Shown here one piece after another: positions 63,758 to 64,000 of a stretch of 64,000 bases of DNA. The number at the start of each line of letters is the position of its first letter. Position 1 is the stretch's first letter. The DNA is taken from the NCBI GenBank assembly GCA_019234295.1, contig JAFALK010000045.1:25417-89416 (forward strand), read 5' to 3'. The DNA is from Roseateles sp. (GTDB lineage Bacteria; Pseudomonadota; Gammaproteobacteria; Burkholderiales; Burkholderiaceae_C). A model generated the notes under the pieces. The model saw only the letters and a list, made by a program, of their open reading frames with translations. It was not told the origin of the DNA and ran no database searches. Made by a program: the position numbers and the translations under genes.

Positions 63758-63778
63758 GCGGCGGGTCTTGCCCGCCGC
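63758..63778 (-). terminator. Second minus-strand hairpin terminator, nearer the truncated gene
   Basis: GCGGCGGG, five bases, CCCGCCGC followed by TTGTCTTTG in minus orientation, 30 bases after the stop of the truncated gene. With 63687-63716 it forms a tandem terminator. Confidence 0.7.
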
Positions 63779-63808
63779 CATGAGATCCGAAAGAAGAGCC
63801 GGCGGGTC

Positions 63809-64000
63809 TTACTTGCCGATTTCCTTGCTGACCTTGTTCTCTTGCTGGTTCAACACCTTCTGCTCGGACTTGGTGATGTGGCCACCGTTTTGTGCAGCCA
63901 TGTCACGCTCTTCCTGGCGAATCTGGCGATCTTCCTTATGAAGCTTGGCCGCCTTGGCCTTGCTCATCTCGCCTTCCTTGACCTCGTCCTTGATGCGATC
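63809..64000 (-). CDS. Small charged protein, C-terminal 63 residues (start outside window)
   Basis: A minus-strand frame open to the right edge ends with TAA at 63809. The visible part is helical and highly charged, with two similar segments: RIKDEVKEGEMSKAKAAKLH followed by KEDRQIRQEERDMAAQNGGH, then ITKSEQKVLNQQENKVSKEI. It resembles small exported proteobacterial proteins with EF-hand-like repeats, but no function is assigned. The start and any signal peptide lie outside. Two terminators follow it. Confidence 0.75.
   Translation of the reverse strand, partial: DRIKDEVKEGEMSKAKAAKLHKEDRQIRQEERDMAAQNGGHITKSEQKVLNQQENKVSKEIGK

Noticed and set aside
63650..63781. N-terminal extension of the RhtB exporter up to 63781
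   Set aside because: The extension would cross a strong intrinsic terminator and adds a charged tail before the conserved first helix; the ATG at 63649 fits the family.

Overview
The window is dense, high-GC, almost fully coding chromosomal DNA. Gene content (PEP-CTERM sorted proteins, ECF41 sigma factor, OxyR, LplT-type transporters, panBC, tgt, queA, recG, prfC, a MNIO/bufferin operon, selD-selU) points to a betaproteobacterium of the order Burkholderiales, probably near the Rubrivivax/Roseateles/Leptothrix group. This placement is inferred from family content, not from a marker phylogeny. I see no rRNA, tRNA, prophage, intact insertion sequence or CRISPR array. || Layout. 1-9.2 kb: the end of an amidohydrolase, an LplT-PlsC fusion, tgt, a solute-binding protein, a YigZ protein, an ECF41 sigma factor with its AhpD-like partner (both with textbook ECF41 promoters), queA, and a PEP-CTERM gene behind a sigma-54 promoter. 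9.2-21.9 kb: recG, a diheme peroxidase, a beta-propeller lipoprotein, a cyclophilin lipoprotein, panBC, oxyR, an OPT transporter, prfC and a second PEP-CTERM gene. 21.9-28.2 kb: dppF-dppD-dppC-dppB in line with two tandem AmiD-like amidases, then a 630-bp non-coding stretch with a 7-bp tandem repeat. 28.2-34.3 kb: selD/selU, formaldehyde detoxification (adhC-fghA), and a qorR/qorB pair. 34.3-41.6 kb: a GHL10 hydrolase/NagX-like/AmpG-like operon divergent from a bufferin operon (bufABC), then two exported proteins of unknown role. 41.7-48.3 kb: dppA, a LysR regulator, a VanX-like dipeptidase, an LD-carboxypeptidase, then dacB (PBP4) and an ornithine-cyclodeaminase-family gene. 48.5-57.5 kb: a TonB-dependent receptor, an LD-carboxypeptidase, a serine DD-peptidase-like hydrolase, dadA, an aromatic aminotransferase and a DUF2332 gene. 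57.5-64 kb: a glutathione peroxidase, an SGNH hydrolase, lplT, alr, arfB, two exporters and a truncated hypothetical gene. || How the genes work together. About twenty genes deal with peptidoglycan-derived peptides and D-alanine: two amidases, a Dpp transporter split over two loci, an AmpG-like importer, two LD-carboxypeptidases, a D-Ala-D-Ala dipeptidase, PBP4, dadA, alr and others. Four of these loci (dadA, the AmpG operon, dppA and the TonB receptor) carry the same 16-bp element, ATWWYCGCMGGTTATG, in the same orientation upstream of the first gene. It has LysR-type T-N11-A geometry. I propose a LysR-controlled regulon for peptidoglycan-peptide salvage and D-amino-acid catabolism; this is the most interesting candidate system in the window. 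Other strong signals are the self-contained ECF41 module, the bufferin operon with an intercistronic terminator, and the sigma-54/PEP-CTERM control region.
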